From Acephala macrosclerotiorum (lineage: Eukaryota; Ascomycota; Leotiomycetes; Helotiales; Mollisiaceae): a stretch of 64,000 bases of DNA. Where the stretch lies: positions 122,612-186,611 of the forward strand of contig MU119298.1 in assembly GCA_014904845.1 (NCBI GenBank), read 5' to 3'. The translations under genes were made by a program, and so were the position numbers. Of this stretch, positions 62,203 to 64,000 are shown in pieces; within the stretch, counting starts at the first letter, position 1; each line of letters opens with the position of its first letter. The notes beneath the pieces are model-generated. The model worked only from the letters and a program-made list of their open reading frames with translations. It did not search any database and was not told the origin of the DNA.

Positions 62203-62994
62203 ATATACATCAGAAAAATTTTTTATATGCTAATTGGTTGCCAATAGTGCCAGCGACTTGCCAATGGCGCGCGCTACGCAATTATTGCATGTCTAAAACT
62301 TTGGCGCCCAATGATAGTCGATTGGTAAGTAGGTCTAGGCCTATAAGAACACCAAAACTCTCGGCTCTCGGCGGCTGCAAACGGCTGCGCTCGGCCCTTA
62401 TGCAGCTACACTTAATCAATTGAGTCGCTCAGCCTCTAAGTGTCTCAATTTAAGCTCTCAATATCGAGCAGCGTAGCGCAGCGCAGCGCAACGTAATTAC
62501 TACTTGCATACTTAGTCGGCATTTCTACACGCGTAAACTTTGCTTGAATCGATCGATTCTACGATCAGATTTCAAGTGGCGTTAATATTTTCAATTCTCA
62601 TTCTTATCTATTCCTTCGATATTTTCAATGATTGGTCGAATAAAGCGCGACCGCTAGCTTCTTGGCAAAGAACATCAAAACTCAATAGCTCTCAACTTTG
62701 CAATTTAATATCTCAATGCGCGCTCGATAGATTTACTTGAAACTTTTATAATAGACTAAATAAGTGCTATAGATTATAAGTTTCAAATATCTAAGTATTT
62801 AGTCTTAAGCTGGTACTATTAGCAATGCTTTGGCACTATTGGCACTGGGCTGACGCTGTTGGCACTAGGCTAAAATAGCCGGTGGCGCTAGCAATCGACT
62901 AAGTTGCCATTGGCTCGCTAATAGCGCTACTAGCGCACGTGTCTTTCGGCAAAGCGGCTGGCAAAAAATATTTTTCCTGATGTTTATATATATA
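62203..62994. mobile_element. Unmutated island with inverted ends inside the A+T block
   Basis: About 790 bp of ordinary composition inside the A+T block. The two ends are imperfect inverted copies: TATATACATCAGAAAAATTT on the left; TATATAAACATCAGGAAAAA (reverse strand) on the right; further in, GCCAGCGACTTGCC pairs with GCCAGCCGCTTTGCC, and GCGCGCGCTA with CGTGCGCTAG. The interior holds repeated GCCAATAG/GGCACTATTGGCACT words and GCAGCGTAGCGCAGCGCAGC (62467-62486). No long frame. Probably a short non-autonomous element that inserted after the surrounding mutation or is too short to be mutated. Confidence 0.5.
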
Positions 62995-63207
62995 ATCAAA
63001 TAAAATCAAATAAAATCAAATAAAATCAAATAAAATAAAATAAAATATTTAATAATTTATAATTAAAAATATATTGAAAATATATATATATATATAATCG
63101 AGAGTTTTAATATTTTTCGTTTAAAAAATTTAATATTTTAAATTTATATATTTTAATTAATTTAAACGTTTTAAATTTTTTAAACGTTTTAAATATAAAA
63201 TTTATCG
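62990..63207. repeat. Right arm of the 200-bp A+T inverted repeat, with 10-bp microsatellite
   Basis: Reverse complement of 59734-59930. At its inner edge (62994-63040) the unit ATAAAATCAA is repeated about four times, then runs into ATAAA units; the left arm has only the short version, so the arm grew by slippage. Confidence 0.65.
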
Positions 63208-64000
63208 ATATAAATTTTTTATAATTTTTTACGTTTATATAATTAATAAAAAATTATAATATTAATTATAAAACGTTTTTTTAATCGTTTTTAATTTAAT
63301 TAAATAATTATATTAATAATAAATTTAATTATATTATATATTTTAATATTTATTAATTTAATTTTTTTATTATAATTAAATTGTATTTATTAAAAATTAA
63401 TAATATTTTTAATATTATTAAATTGGTTTTTTTAAAAATAATTCTTTTTATTAATATAAACGTATTATTAATTTATATTTTAATAATTATAATTAAAAAA
63501 TATATATTAATATAATTATAAATAAATTTATTTTATAATATTTATAATATATAATTTATTAATATATTTTTATTTTTATAATATTATATAAAATTTTAAA
63601 ATAATTATAATTATATTTAATAAATATAAAAAATAATTTTTTTTTAATAATTATATTAATATAAATTATTAAAAATTTATTATAAATTAAATATAAATTT
63701 AAATAATATTATAAAATTATATTTTAATTTTTTTATTTAAAAATTAAATTAAAAAAAATATTAATATTATAATTAATTATTAATTAATTATTAATTAATT
63801 TTTTAAATTATTAAAAATTATATAAAAATTTTTTTATTATTATTATATTTTTAAATTATTAATTTCGATTTCTTATAAAAAATATTAATAATTTTATTTT
63901 TAATTTTATTAATTAATTTCGAATTAAAATTTAAATTTTAATATATTAAACGAAAATAAATTTTTAATATTTTTTTTTATATTATAAAATTTAATAATCA
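63208..64000. repeat. Extreme A+T block continues to the window end
   Basis: Same composition and CpG-only residue as 58735-62200; no frames. It runs off the right edge. Confidence 0.85.

Noticed and set aside
58735..64000. A+T block as mitochondrial DNA or a centromere
   Set aside because: No mitochondrial genes or open frames, and the CpG-only residue points to mutation of nuclear repeats. A centromeric role cannot be judged from sequence.
1..64000. CRISPR arrays, bacterial operons, rRNA genes
   Set aside because: None seen; gene structure with spliceosomal introns is fungal.

Overview
The window looks like nuclear DNA of a filamentous ascomycete. The signs are genes broken by introns of about 45-125 bp with fungal branch sites (CTAAC/CTGAC), a CreA-type carbon catabolite repressor, fungus-specific families (DUF6594, DUF3292, GH76 DFG5/DCW1), an ORC4 carrying a PHD finger, and an almost pure A+T block of the kind left by RIP (repeat-induced point mutation). 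A leotiomycete (Helotiales-like) is my guess; the sequence alone does not prove it.

Layout. 0-3.3 kb: 5' part of a Rad51/RecA-family ATPase (minus, runs off the left edge) and a GPI-anchored GH76 mannanase (plus). 4.6-5.1 kb: a probable solo LTR containing a 104-bp near-perfect fold-back. 7-8.1 kb: a six-helix membrane protein. 9-14.2 kb: decaying genes, with a small fragment, an epoxide hydrolase pseudogene and a tannase/feruloyl esterase pseudogene, each with frame breaks and TAG stops at expected Trp or Gln codons. 15.2-21.7 kb: accessory genes, namely a DUF6594 membrane protein, a protein with a degenerate retropepsin-like domain and a basic tail, a broken reading frame, and a single-pass protein with Q/T/E octad repeats. 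23.9-29.1 kb: conserved housekeeping genes ORC4 and a DUF3292 protein, head to tail on the minus strand. 29.1-50.9 kb: about 22 kb in which creA is the only convincing gene. 50.9-53.8 kb: a small secreted cysteine-rich protein and a cytochrome P450. 55-58.3 kb: two diverged copies of a short TA-flanked inverted-repeat element. 58.7-64 kb: an extreme A+T block whose few remaining G/C bases are almost all in CpG, interrupted by a 0.8-kb unmutated island with inverted ends.

How the parts relate. ORC4 (replication), the Rad51-like protein (recombination), creA (glucose repression) and the GH76 enzyme (cell wall) are core functions. The genes between them are accessory. There is no obvious biosynthetic cluster: the P450 stands alone. 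The clearest story is a genome shaped by a CpG-sparing C-to-T mutator: saturated in the terminal A+T block and possibly visible as isolated CpA-to-TpA stops in the pseudogenes of the left half. Exon boundaries given here come from reading frames and splice consensus only; none is backed by transcript data.
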